A stretch of 64,000 nucleotides of DNA, from the NCBI GenBank assembly GCA_017525235.1, contig JAFXTC010000001.1:1-64000 (forward strand), in the 5' to 3' direction. Within the stretch, counting starts at the first letter, position 1; each line of letters starts with the position of its first letter. The notes below the pieces were generated by a model. It ran no database searches. It was given only the letters and a program-made list of their open reading frames with translations, and was not told where the DNA came from. The stretch is from Bacteroidaceae bacterium. Its GTDB lineage: Bacteria; Bacteroidota; Bacteroidia; Bacteroidales; Bacteroidaceae. The translations under genes were made by a program, and so were the position numbers. Of this stretch, positions 37,301 to 44,580 are shown piece after piece.

Positions 37301-38143
37301 ACTTGCCAACTTTACCTGTATCTTGCCGTCGGTCTTCTTTACATTGTAATCCAACCAGTATGGTGTATTTTCACCCTCCTTGTCTGGATTGTCCTGCATA
37401 CCGCCACCGCGATCACCGCGTGTTCCCACATATCTTATGCGGGCCGCAACACCATAATTGTTATAGTTATCCTGTATCTTTTTCAGCAATTCGTCATCTG
37501 AGGTCAGATCCTTGTTGTAATCCTCATGCGCATCGTAGGCCCCTGGTTTATAGATGGCATAAATCTGACTGCCGTCAACGCCTTGCCATATACCAAAAGG
37601 AGGAAGACCGTCATAAGCTGACGAGCCCCAACTCAACTTCTGTGAATGGAATCCTTTTATGCCCGCATGTTTAGCCAGTGACGGCAATGCATACGAGAAA
37701 CCGAAGCAATCGGGCAACATAATGTCATAACCCCCACGCACGCCAAACTCCCGTTGGTAGAATTTGTTGGCATAGAGCATACTGTGCAGGATGCTCTCGG
37801 CCGAGGACATCATCACATCCGTGGCATCCAGCGACATCCCGCTTACATGCCATTGCCCACGTGCCACATATTGTTTCATCTTTTCGAATTCCGTGGGATA
37901 ATACTCCTTCATCCACATATACTTGATGGCTCCCTCATAATTAAGCATAAAGCTTGGGTACTTGTCCATCAGCGCCATATTCTGGGTAAGGGTATTCTTG
38001 ATATACTCGTTAATGGTTGTCTTCACATCCCAGTTCCACTGGGTGTCAAGATGTGTGTTTGAAATAAGAAAAAGAGTCTCCTTGTTGGCCTGACCATAAG
38101 CCATGGTACAAACAACAAGAAGAGATATAAGGATTTTCTTCAT
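34358..38143 (-). CDS. Alpha-mannosidase, GH38, with discoidin domain and T9SS tail
   Basis: A 1261-residue secreted enzyme (signal peptide MKKILISLLVVCTMAYGQ). The GH38 zinc site starts with S-N-T-H-L-D (His31, Asp33), the nucleophile motif is L-P-D-C-F-G-F-S (Asp145), and a further zinc-ligand region is W-Q-Q-H-H-D-G-L-T-G-T. The middle and C-terminal beta-domains follow. An F5/8 type C-like module lies at about 1090-1220, and the tail Y-D-L-S-G-R-K-I ... K-K-G-I-Y-I-T-N-G-K-K suggests surface export. It should cleave alpha-mannose linkages of N-glycan type. A short heptanucleotide tract interrupts the coding sequence near residue 825. It is the last gene of a GH43-unknown-GH38 operon. Confidence 0.93.
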   Translation of the reverse strand: MKKILISLLVVCTMAYGQANKETLFLISNTHLDTQWNWDVKTTINEYIKNTLTQNMALMDKYPSFMLNYEGAIKYMWMKEYYPTEFEKMKQYVARGQWHVSGMSLDATDVMMSSAESILHSMLYANKFYQREFGVRGGYDIMLPDCFGFSYALPSLAKHAGIKGFHSQKLSWGSSAYDGLPPFGIWQGVDGSQIYAIYKPGAYDAHEDYNKDLTSDDELLKKIQDNYNNYGVAARIRYVGTRGDRGGGMQDNPDKEGENTPYWLDYNVKKTDGKIQVKLASPDEIFDYLDKYKNSKYKVWNSELPMRTHGVGSYTSWGLLKRWNRKNELMADAAEKASSLSYWLGVSDYPTEALRDAWIRTIWQQHHDGLTGTSILKANDYSYNEYYIANRAFGQQLKNAVGAASQLLDTQVDGTPVVVYNPLSHERTDIVEGSMACGRRPYNIKVIGPDGNEVLSQITDFDETTGQISFIFAATVPSLGYAVYDIRMGEKSEMTSDLSVDETVKQIYNGRYRVTINDNGDIQKLYDEKNSRTLINSAVRQQMIYDHEDTWPAWEISYTNITKTPSAYVSGDADVTLVEDGPLRKSFRICRQTAGSTFIQYIRMNALSNRIDCVNEVDWHTSERMLKVNFPFSFSTSKETYDISLGTIQRGVRSSNEYEVCGHQWADHSSSTYGVSVLNDCKYGWDKVDNKNLRLTLLRSPSCKNYDHQANMDMGPNHFTYSIFPHDGKWSQETQMEAAHLNQPLVGFVAPKHAGSMGRSMQFASLSTDKVSIKALKKAEETDELIVRVYEWTGQDQQDVTLQFPAEILSAREVNALEEEVENSTLSTLNSKLTFSIGHYQPKTFAVRLKSLNFEKIERGSGTAADFTYNIDLMSYDKQRGNANATYSTYAYPAELIPDTMVVDGVSFAMGNRADGKTNAMRISSTNSITLNRKEGEDKLYLLMSSATEAGSTVSVSIDEGEPVTLDVPYYSGKIGEPLSCTNMTSSYRKQNVAFASTHAHSISGKSNETYTLMYMYKYCIPLPENANEVKLTSTDRKTFVFAATTSGCHSDDITAFTPITTEIEYMELGGKTEDNRLMPKTVTASHQNGTNEAGKLANDKDVTTKWCATSSQSKTPYLQYVFAEPVRVDRWMVLCAACESGGYVAEAFKVQYQAEDGTWVDFADISSNQINKVTGVLAEPVTATRFRLQMVHGEQGDGYTTRIYEFALYGQTVAEYETGVDNVNGNVNVNDNVYDLSGRKIDSSLKKGIYITNGKKRLLP
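35646..35680. repeat. In-frame 7-bp-period tract inside the GH38 gene
   Basis: AGTTTAG, AGTTTAG, AGTTGAG, AGTGTAG, AGTTTTC (plus strand) encode the Asn/Ser/Thr/Leu-rich linker N-S-T-L-S-T-L-N-S-K-L of the mannosidase. Gain or loss of one unit would shift the frame. Confidence 0.65.
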
Positions 38144-38149
38144 ATATTC

Positions 38150-38184
38150 AGTTGAGAGTCGAGAATGTGGAGCTTAATGTTTAG
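38150..38184. repeat. 7-bp-period tract between GH38 and its upstream gene
   Basis: AGTTGAG, AGTCGAG, AATGTGG, AGCTTAA, TGTTTAG fill the 30-bp gap and run into the last codons of the upstream minus-strand gene. Confidence 0.5.
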
Positions 38185-39019
38185 AGGAAGTGCTATCAGC
38201 TTTGGATGAACTTTGCAGCACTTGTTTCAGCAATTCTGTTGTCTGATCTGTTGGATAAAGATTCCAATAGTTATCTGCCTTATAAGTATCTACTACCAGT
38301 CGCCATAGAACATCAGGGTTTGACACCAGATATTCTAGATTGGCTTTTGTGAACTGGAAGTGGGGATAAGCATATAGAGGTCTTTCATCCTTCGTTCCGC
38401 CTGGCAGATAATGCGTGCCTGTATAAGATTGTGCCAAATGGACATCGCTCACTTCATGAGGAGCCAACTCTATTGGATAGGCATCTACTACATTCTCCCA
38501 TTGCATCAGTTGTGTATCCCTTTCGCCTAGTACTATCAGCGTACGGCCTGCGGGGTACTCGTCAATAATCAAGTCCATTTTTACCGGCAGTATCAATGTG
38601 AACAACGTATCATTCATCCGTTCTATCCACGCCATCTGTTTTACATCCATCCCCATGTATCGGCCACAGAACAAGCGGTCGGATTTTAACACTAACCGTT
38701 CTTTCCCAACAAAAGGCGAGACCCTACGAGGTTCCAGTGTGACATTGAACGACTTCTGCCCTAGCATCTTATGTGTAAACATCCTATAGCCTGGTGCATA
38801 GAACTGCAGAGAGTGTTGCGCATCTCTCACATAAAAAGAGAAAAGGCCGTTCTGGTCTGCTTTAGTATGGTTAAACACACGGTGGTTAGCATCCACCTCT
38901 CTGACAGAAACATTGGGAATTCTCCCTTCGGGACCGTTTATCTGCCCGCTTACATTCTGTCTCTGTGCCAGTACCTGAGTTGCCAGCAGCAATAATAGTG
39001 AAATCAGCGACGCTTTCAT
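38174..39019 (-). CDS. Secreted carboxypeptidase-regulatory-like domain protein, function unknown
   Basis: A 281-residue protein starting at the ATG at 39019 with signal peptide MKASLISLLLLLATQVLAQ; the longer frame would need a TTG start. Residues about 20-95 look like a carboxypeptidase regulatory-like (CarboxypepD_reg) beta-sandwich: V-S-G-Q-I-N-G-P-E-G ... I-P-N-V-S-V-R-E. The remaining 185 residues are not recognised and end in a Ser/Lys-rich tail. It lies between the GH43 gene (46 nt upstream) and the GH38 gene (30 nt downstream) on the same strand, so it is probably expressed with them. Confidence 0.7.
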   Translation of the reverse strand: MKASLISLLLLLATQVLAQRQNVSGQINGPEGRIPNVSVREVDANHRVFNHTKADQNGLFSFYVRDAQHSLQFYAPGYRMFTHKMLGQKSFNVTLEPRRVSPFVGKERLVLKSDRLFCGRYMGMDVKQMAWIERMNDTLFTLILPVKMDLIIDEYPAGRTLIVLGERDTQLMQWENVVDAYPIELAPHEVSDVHLAQSYTGTHYLPGGTKDERPLYAYPHFQFTKANLEYLVSNPDVLWRLVVDTYKADNYWNLYPTDQTTELLKQVLQSSSKADSTSSKH

Positions 39020-39021
39020 TG

Positions 39022-39056
39022 GAGTCAAGAGTTAATAGTGAAAATAAAAAGTTACG
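39022..39056. repeat. 7-bp-period tract upstream of the 281-aa gene
   Basis: GAGTCAA, GAGTTAA, TAGTGAA, AATAAAA, AGTTACG occupy the space between the GH43 stop codon and the next start codon. Confidence 0.45.
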
Positions 39057-39065
39057 TACAGTTAA

Positions 39066-42000
39066 CTAATACATTACTTTTTTGCCATTTATAATGTAAA
39101 TACCCTTCTTAAGTTGAGAGTTTAGAGTTGAGAGTTTAGAGTTGATTTTTCTTCCACTGAGGTCATACACCATGGGAGCAAATTCTTCATTCTTCACTCT
39201 TAATTCTTCACCTAATGAGGTTTCCTCATCCTCAGGGAATCCACAAATCTGTCGGTAGTCGCCTCTTTCATACTGCCATTGCAGAATAGGATACCCATTA
39301 CCGGCAGCAGGGTCCTTATACCAAGGCGAACCCCACGTGCCTGCAATCTGCTGCAACTCGCCATGTGTCTTACCACCTTCCACGGGTACATCGTTTACCG
39401 TCATGTCGGCAAGAATATAAATATTCTGCAACACATCACCTTCTATAGTCTCGCCAAAAGCAGAAGCTGTCTTGCCTGCTACGCTGGGATTCCACGCAAT
39501 TACATTATTATATATCGATGGAGGATTTGTGTTAGATCGCGCACCAGCAACCACACCACCAGCAACAGGGGAGTTTATGGTGCCTGCAGCATAACAGTTT
39601 TCTATAGTTAGGTCGCTTCTTATCCTGCCTACCAATCCACCTGAATAGTTGGCAGAAGCACCGTTGCCTACTATATTCACAGCACTATAGCAGTTACGTA
39701 TAATAATGGGCGATGAGTTTAACGTGCCACCTATAGCACCCACATAACCCTTGCTGGTAATCTCGCCAGTTACGTAACAATTCTCCACGATTACGGGGTA
39801 CAGATTCTCTTCAGCATCCTTAAAAGTGCTGTGTCCCATATAACCGCAGATAACTCCTGCACCGGAAGCCGATGCCTCCACCTTTGCATTCACAAAGCCG
39901 ACATTGCGAATTTCTCCGCACAGAATTCCAAAGAAACTGGGATAATTCTTGCTGCCCTCGGGTGTAAGGTTATAGATGATGTGGCCCTTGCCGTCCAATG
40001 TTATCCAATAGCGATAACTGTTACTCGACGTATTCAACTGTTCCCATGTGAAGCCCGCCATATCCACATCAGCATCCATCTCAAAATATACCATCTGCTC
40101 CCTCACAAGAACGTTGTGCATGTTGTCCAGTTGCTCAGGACGAGATATGATATAGGGATTGTCTTTTGTACCATCGCCCTTCTGGTAGGCATATATCATA
40201 TCATGAGCTACGGTTTGCATACGCGTGAGCAAGTCCTTCATCTGCAAGGTATTGTATGATACCTGTACTGCCACATCCTCTGCCTCTGTCAGAATGGCCT
40301 GTGCCTCTGCATTTAAGTAGCCACCTTGAATAGCCTTTTCTATATCGCTCTTCAAGATAATAATTTGTGAATCCAATGCCGTATAGTCCTCAATACTGGT
40401 TTGAATGCTATCTATGGTTTTGCTGGTTTTGGTCAAGAGGTTATAACGTTCTGTGGTATTTTCTGATGCGGCAAACTGCTGTTTGTATGTTTCCATGCTT
40501 GCATCAAAACCCGCATAGTGCTTCTGTCCTCTGGTCTTTATGGAATCTAACATAGCAGCATACATATCCATCAGACCCTGCATGGCATCTTGGTTCTTTT
40601 CGCGGAACACCACTTTAAGATTACCCATATAGAAACGTTCGCCTGTTGCCAGACTGTCACGAGTACGAGCACCAATGGTCAGTCGGCCGTTGGTAACCAA
40701 ACCATACACCTTCTGTGTAAATTTGTTCCTAAGGAAGTTGCTGCTGATAACAGATTCCGATGTGGGCGCCGCAACATCGTTTGCGGTCGTGTTATATGCT
40801 GGCACTGTCGTATTATTCACAAATAGGTCAACACCGCCCAAAGTAGAGAAATCTTCCAATGTAAGTTCATATACACCGTTCTTCACCCCTGAAACAGTCT
40901 GTTGCACATCAAAAGAGCCTGCTGTCTTGGCATAGCCGAGTGGCATAAAGGCGGTTCCCTTTCCAGAGCCTGTTTCACAGTTCTCACTTGCATTCAGCGT
41001 CCAGTGCTTCCAACCGCTCTTCATCAAATCCATATTTTGGAATTTATAAGTCACATTAGCACCATCACCTGTATAGAAGACAGGTGCAGGCATCTCGTCG
41101 CTACTGGGATATCCATCATTAATACTGGGCCATCCGTCCTTGCTCCATGTTATCTTGTCCAATAGCATCAAACGACCATTGAAATTGTTGTTCCTGTCGT
41201 AGGAGTGATACAACAGCCAGTCGTCGCCGTTATCGTCGGTAATAATCTCCGAGTTGTGACCAGGTCCCTTCCAACGACCGGTACTTCCCTCGTTACCTTT
41301 CAGGATTGTCGTATAGTTATCACTCGTCATAGCACCGCCCTGTTTATTGGTATATGGACCCATCAGTTTGGTAGAACGACCCACCACGGTGCGATAGGTA
41401 CTGTTCTCACCTTCACAGCAACTGCCCACTGAGCAGAACAGATAATAATACTGACCACGTTTGTAAATCATGGCACCTTCGAAAGCACCGCCAGCCAATT
41501 TCGTTACACCCTTATGGCGCGTCCAGCCACCGCCTGGCTGAGGATTGTTGATGGGGTTGAAATTCTTAACCGCCAACGCATCGTCCGTCAGTTCTACAAT
41601 ACAGATATCATTAAAACTTCCCCAAACAAGGTACTTCTTGTCGAACTCCTCCACATAACAAGGGTCGATGCTGTTCTTAACCCCAATCTCCGTACTGCGG
41701 AACACTTTCCCTTTGTCGGTAAACTTGGTGGGCGTATCACCCACTGCCACGCCGATACCTGTTCTTGAACCGTTTCCCCAAAGTGCAGAAGCATAAAAGC
41801 AAACATATTTGCCATCTACGTAACTCACGTCAGCTGCCCACAGGCTATAGTAATCAGTCTTCTTGTTGCCCTCGCCGTCGATATAGGTGCTGTCGTTCCA
41901 TGTCGGACGGGAGATTACACCTGACACATCAGTCCACTTCACCAAATCGGTACTCTTCTTAGCCTTACAACCTGTAGCATAAGAATAGAATGTGCCGTCG

Positions 42001-42122
42001 GCAGCACGAACAACAGTAGGATCAGGGAAATCAGAACCGTAAACAGGATTCTTGTACGTCTTCTGTGCAAAGGCAGGAATCACAAGCAATGCACACAATA
42101 AAGGGGTTAAAAACCTTTTCAT
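39066..42122 (-). CDS. GH43 arabinanase-like enzyme with GLUG repeats and T9SS tail
   Basis: A protein of about 1018 residues with signal peptide MKRFLTPLLCALLVIPAFAQ, taking the ATG at 42122 (another ATG lies two codons earlier). The five-bladed propeller carries Asp34 (F-P-D-P-T-V), Asp153 (S-I-D-P-C-Y) and Glu215 (A-F-E-G-A-M-I). This base/pKa-modulator/acid spacing is the one seen in GH43 endo-arabinanases. A CBM-like beta-domain (about 370-510), a helical FIVAR-like linker (about 520-660) and GLUG-type repeats (about 670-950) follow. The tail is Y-D-L-S-G-R-K-I ... K-K-G-I-Y-I-I-N-G-K-K. Arabinan or arabinoxylan side chains are the probable substrate. Two heptanucleotide tracts lie in its 3' coding end. 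It is the first gene of the GH43-unknown-GH38 operon. Confidence 0.88.
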   Translation of the reverse strand: MKRFLTPLLCALLVIPAFAQKTYKNPVYGSDFPDPTVVRAADGTFYSYATGCKAKKSTDLVKWTDVSGVISRPTWNDSTYIDGEGNKKTDYYSLWAADVSYVDGKYVCFYASALWGNGSRTGIGVAVGDTPTKFTDKGKVFRSTEIGVKNSIDPCYVEEFDKKYLVWGSFNDICIVELTDDALAVKNFNPINNPQPGGGWTRHKGVTKLAGGAFEGAMIYKRGQYYYLFCSVGSCCEGENSTYRTVVGRSTKLMGPYTNKQGGAMTSDNYTTILKGNEGSTGRWKGPGHNSEIITDDNGDDWLLYHSYDRNNNFNGRLMLLDKITWSKDGWPSINDGYPSSDEMPAPVFYTGDGANVTYKFQNMDLMKSGWKHWTLNASENCETGSGKGTAFMPLGYAKTAGSFDVQQTVSGVKNGVYELTLEDFSTLGGVDLFVNNTTVPAYNTTANDVAAPTSESVISSNFLRNKFTQKVYGLVTNGRLTIGARTRDSLATGERFYMGNLKVVFREKNQDAMQGLMDMYAAMLDSIKTRGQKHYAGFDASMETYKQQFAASENTTERYNLLTKTSKTIDSIQTSIEDYTALDSQIIILKSDIEKAIQGGYLNAEAQAILTEAEDVAVQVSYNTLQMKDLLTRMQTVAHDMIYAYQKGDGTKDNPYIISRPEQLDNMHNVLVREQMVYFEMDADVDMAGFTWEQLNTSSNSYRYWITLDGKGHIIYNLTPEGSKNYPSFFGILCGEIRNVGFVNAKVEASASGAGVICGYMGHSTFKDAEENLYPVIVENCYVTGEITSKGYVGAIGGTLNSSPIIIRNCYSAVNIVGNGASANYSGGLVGRIRSDLTIENCYAAGTINSPVAGGVVAGARSNTNPPSIYNNVIAWNPSVAGKTASAFGETIEGDVLQNIYILADMTVNDVPVEGGKTHGELQQIAGTWGSPWYKDPAAGNGYPILQWQYERGDYRQICGFPEDEETSLGEELRVKNEEFAPMVYDLSGRKINSKLSTLNSQLKKGIYIINGKKVMY
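39112..39145. repeat. In-frame 7-bp-period tract next to the GH43 sorting tail
   Basis: AGTTGAG, AGTTTAG, AGTTGAG, AGTTTAG, AGTTGAT encode N-S-K-L-S-T-L-N-S-Q-L, immediately before the K-K-G-I-Y-I-I-N-G-K-K end of the sorting tail. Confidence 0.75.
39181..39215. repeat. Second in-frame 7-bp-period tract in the GH43 gene
   Basis: AATTCTT, CATTCTT, CACTCTT, AATTCTT, CACCTAA encode the segment E-E-L-R-V-K-N-E-E-F just upstream of the sorting tail. Confidence 0.65.
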
Positions 42123-42161
42123 TAGCATAGTAATTTGAGCTATTTTGCGTTAATTTGTGCA

Positions 42162-42169
42162 CAAATATA
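42162..42169 (-). promoter_or_regulatory. -7 element for the GH43 operon
   Basis: Minus-strand TATATTTG fits TAnnTTTG, leaving about 33 nt of leader to the ATG at 42122. No matching -33 TTTG was found. Confidence 0.45.
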
Positions 42170-42238
42170 GATAAAAAAAATGAAACACCCCTACCCTATA
42201 TGGCAAAAAAACACATTTAATAGGCAAATCTGATAAGA

Positions 42239-43063
42239 TTAAGGCTTTGAAGCATTATCTTTTATCTCCTTAAAATCATCTGTTGAGATTGCCGTAGCGT
42301 CCATCGTTTCCTTATTTATTCGGATATAGCCATCTTCCAAAGAATTGTCAAAACCAAAGTTTCGTCTCACCTTTTCGCTGACAGGAACATACCAGCACAT
42401 GGCTGTTTCCAGCGCTATAGTGTATTTCTCCAGATAGCTGTCGGCTGAGACGTTAATGTATTTCACATTCTCATCTAACGGAGAACAGGAAGATATACGG
42501 AAGTGTGACTCCTCTCCCTTTGCCAACGGGAGTGTTGCTTCCTGTTTTGGCAACACAAACCATACAAGTCCCCGGTCCATATCTGTTATCAACATTTCCT
42601 TTTCAGAATTGTTTCTTACCTGCAGGTCTACCATCAAGGCCTTCAACTCCTCCGCCTGAGCTCTGGCCTCAGCCGAAATGGCAGAAGATTCCCTCGACAG
42701 ATCTCTCGATTCTACGTAATTAACAACAGAATAGCCCTTTCCATGTCCCGAGAGTAATTGTCCCTCAGAAAAACCTGCCGATGCCGCAGACAAACTAGAA
42801 GCCACCATCGCCCATCCTGCAGCCCTTTTAGCCTGCTTAATGGCCTTAATCAAGTCTGACGAAACCACCTGTTGGACCACAAAACAGGAAAGCAGATTGT
42901 CTCGGGAATCCATTTGCAACATCTGACGATGATTCAGAAGCGAATCCATCTGCCCATTCTCAATAACATAGATTCTGTTGTAATACGTGGGAATATACGT
43001 GGTTTTAGCTTGTAGAGAAGTCACGAAAACCACAAGAATCAACAACAAGACACTTCTTTTCAT
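42239..43063 (-). CDS. Secreted protein of unknown function
   Basis: A 274-residue protein. The ATG at 43063 is chosen because it gives a clean signal peptide (MKRSVLLLILVVFVTSLQA) and lies about 17 nt from the predicted transcription start; a longer frame to 43114 would start upstream of that. Two segments are notable: an alanine-rich helix around residues 75-100 (A-G-W-A-M-V-A-S-S-L-S-A-A-S-A-G) that could be membrane-associated, and a helical Glu/Ala-rich run around 115-135. No domain is recognised. It stands alone, divergent from the Dabb gene across an inverted-repeat-rich spacer. Confidence 0.7.
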   Translation of the reverse strand: MKRSVLLLILVVFVTSLQAKTTYIPTYYNRIYVIENGQMDSLLNHRQMLQMDSRDNLLSCFVVQQVVSSDLIKAIKQAKRAAGWAMVASSLSAASAGFSEGQLLSGHGKGYSVVNYVESRDLSRESSAISAEARAQAEELKALMVDLQVRNNSEKEMLITDMDRGLVWFVLPKQEATLPLAKGEESHFRISSCSPLDENVKYINVSADSYLEKYTIALETAMCWYVPVSEKVRRNFGFDNSLEDGYIRINKETMDATAISTDDFKEIKDNASKP

Positions 43064-43086
43064 AATAGTATTGTAATTTGTTGCTG

Positions 43087-43117
43087 CAAAGATACGGATA
43101 ACCAAGCAAAACACAAA
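43087..43117 (-). promoter_or_regulatory. Promoter for the 274-aa protein
   Basis: Minus-strand TATCTTTG (43087-43094) with TTTG (43114-43117) at 19 bp. Confidence 0.65.
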
Positions 43118-43172
43118 AAAATTTGAACACTACAATTGTTTCTTGGATAAGTTAATTGTTGTCATTGTCACG

Positions 43173-43216
43173 CGTAGACAAAACTTTGTCAGCTGTGTGA
43201 CAATCTTTTGTCTACG
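43173..43216. promoter_or_regulatory. 44-bp nested palindrome in a divergent promoter region
   Basis: Perfect 11-bp outer arms CGTAGACAAAA / TTTTGTCTACG enclose a second inverted pair TTGTCA / TGACAA around GCTGTG. It lies between the two divergent promoters, so an operator or a structured transcript are both possible. Confidence 0.55.
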
Positions 43217-43237
43217 TTTGACAGAGGCAGAGACGAC

Positions 43238-43290
43238 ACGTCGCGTTGGCAAAGTCTAAACGTCGCATCGGCAAACGCGACACGTGGCGT
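43238..43290. repeat. GC-rich direct and inverted repeats upstream of the Dabb gene
   Basis: ACGTCGCGTTGGCAAA (43238-43253) and ACGTCGCATCGGCAAA (43260-43275) are direct repeats 22 bp apart with two differences. GACACGTCGCG and GACACGTGGCG flank them. They lie just upstream of the -33 box of the Dabb promoter. Confidence 0.55.
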
Positions 43291-43313
43291 TTTTAACATT
43301 AATGAGTTGACTT

Positions 43314-43345
43314 TTTGGTCGACTCAAAATTATGCTGTACCTTTG
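43314..43345 (+). promoter_or_regulatory. Promoter for the Dabb gene
   Basis: TTTG (43314-43317), 20 bp, TACCTTTG (43338-43345); about 15 nt to the ATG at 43367. Confidence 0.65.
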
Positions 43346-43366
43346 CGATTGCAAATTATAAAAATT

Positions 43367-43672
43367 ATGGTTAAGCACATTATTCTTTGGACATTGAATC
43401 CTGAGCTTTCTGAAGAGGAGAAAGCACAAGTGAAAGTTGGTATAAAAGAAGGACTGGAAGGTCTGAAGGGAAAGGTTCCCGGACTCTTGGACGTAGTAGT
43501 AAACATTAGCGGAAGACTGGCATCGAGCAACTGCGATGTGATGCTCGATTCCACGTTGGAAAGTGCTGAAGCGTTGAAAGCATACGCCACACATCCTGCC
43601 CATGTGGCAGTGGCAGACACCAAGGTACGCCCATATACCGTTCAGCGTACCTGTCTGGACTTTGAGGTCTAA
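43367..43672 (+). CDS. Dabb (stress-responsive alpha/beta barrel) family protein
   Basis: A 101-residue protein starting M-V-K-H-I-I-L-W-T-L, the characteristic opening of Dabb-domain proteins, with the central helix and a closing A-Y-A-T-H-P-A-H-V-A-V. These are small dimeric ferredoxin-like proteins found in many bacteria, mostly without a known reaction. The ATG at 43367 follows the promoter; the upstream 53 codons of the same frame lie before the predicted transcript. It is convergent with the K+ channel-like gene with only 2 nt between stop codons. Confidence 0.88.
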   Translation: MVKHIILWTLNPELSEEEKAQVKVGIKEGLEGLKGKVPGLLDVVVNISGRLASSNCDVMLDSTLESAEALKAYATHPAHVAVADTKVRPYTVQRTCLDFEV

Positions 43673-43674
43673 AT

Positions 43675-44517
43675 CTATTCAGAAACCTCTGTTCCACAAT
43701 GGGGACAGAAGTGAGCATGATGAGGTAAAGGCCCGCCACATTCCTTACACATCTTGTGGGGATGCACCATCTTGCCGTGGTCGTGCACAAACTGGGCGCT
43801 GACGATACCAGTAGGGACAGCCAATATGGTATAGCCCATTAACATGACAATGGCACTAAGCAGACGTCCCATGGGAGTAACTGGGGCAATATCGCCATAT
43901 CCGACGGTAGTCATGGTAACTACTGCCCAATAGATGCTGGTGGGAATATCTATAAATGGTGTGTTGGGCGCGCCACCCTCAACCATAAACATCAGGGTAC
44001 CCATGGCTATTACCATGATAACCATAAAGAGGAAGAACACCAGTATCTTGCGGCTGCTGAGGATGAGCGAACGCAAAAGAAGGTCGCCCTCCTCAAGGAA
44101 GCTGAACAACTTGAATACGCGAAAAACCCTTATGAGACGGAAGGTACGGACGACCATCAGGTAGCGCATCGGACCAAATATCCATCCCAGATAAAGCGGA
44201 AGTGTGCTGAGCAAATCAACAATACCAAAGAAACTGAAGATATACTTACGCGGCTGAGGGGAACAGTAAATGCGCAACAGATATTCCAAGGTAAAGAAGA
44301 AGGTGAAAACATACTCTAGAATCGTGAATATCTGCTTGGCCATAAGAGGAAGTCCCCGCATGCTCTCCAATATCACCACCAAGATGCTTAATACGATACA
44401 CCAGAGCAAAGCCACGTCAAAGGTCTTGCCCATTGGCGTATCGCTTTGGAAAATAATGATATAGAGCTTGCGGCGCAGCGTTTCGTTATGCATGAAACGC
44501 TGCCAAGCCTCGCGCAT
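43675..44517 (-). CDS. Voltage-gated potassium-channel-like protein with C-terminal zinc ribbon
   Basis: About 280 residues, a six-transmembrane ion-channel protein. The S4-like helix has regularly spaced arginines (R-Y-L-M-V-V-R-T-F-R-L-I-R-V-F-R). The pore loop contains the K+ selectivity filter T-V-G-Y-G-D; G-Y-G-D is at 213-216 counting from a GTG at 44538, or 206-209 from the ATG used here. The ATG at 44517 is preferred because the GTG lies next to a heptanucleotide tract. After S6 the protein ends in C-K-E-C-G ... C-P-H-C-G, a small zinc-ribbon-like module that is unusual for bacterial Kv channels. It is last in the glmM-nagA-channel direction, 54 nt after nagA with that tract between them. 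Confidence 0.88.
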   Translation of the reverse strand: MREAWQRFMHNETLRRKLYIIIFQSDTPMGKTFDVALLWCIVLSILVVILESMRGLPLMAKQIFTILEYVFTFFFTLEYLLRIYCSPQPRKYIFSFFGIVDLLSTLPLYLGWIFGPMRYLMVVRTFRLIRVFRVFKLFSFLEEGDLLLRSLILSSRKILVFFLFMVIMVIAMGTLMFMVEGGAPNTPFIDIPTSIYWAVVTMTTVGYGDIAPVTPMGRLLSAIVMLMGYTILAVPTGIVSAQFVHDHGKMVHPHKMCKECGGPLPHHAHFCPHCGTEVSE

Positions 44518-44533
44518 ATAAGTTACAGGATTC

Positions 44534-44580
44534 TTCACTAGTTCACTCCCTCATTTTTCACTTTTCCCTTTTCACTTAAA
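44534..44580. repeat. 7-bp-period tract between nagA and the channel gene
   Basis: GTTCACT, CCCTCAT, TTTTCAC, TTTTCCC, TTTTCAC, TTAAAAA in phase. It is nearly the reverse complement of the tract at 6209-6243, so the unit family is dispersed and present in both orientations. It covers the nagA stop codon. Confidence 0.65.
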
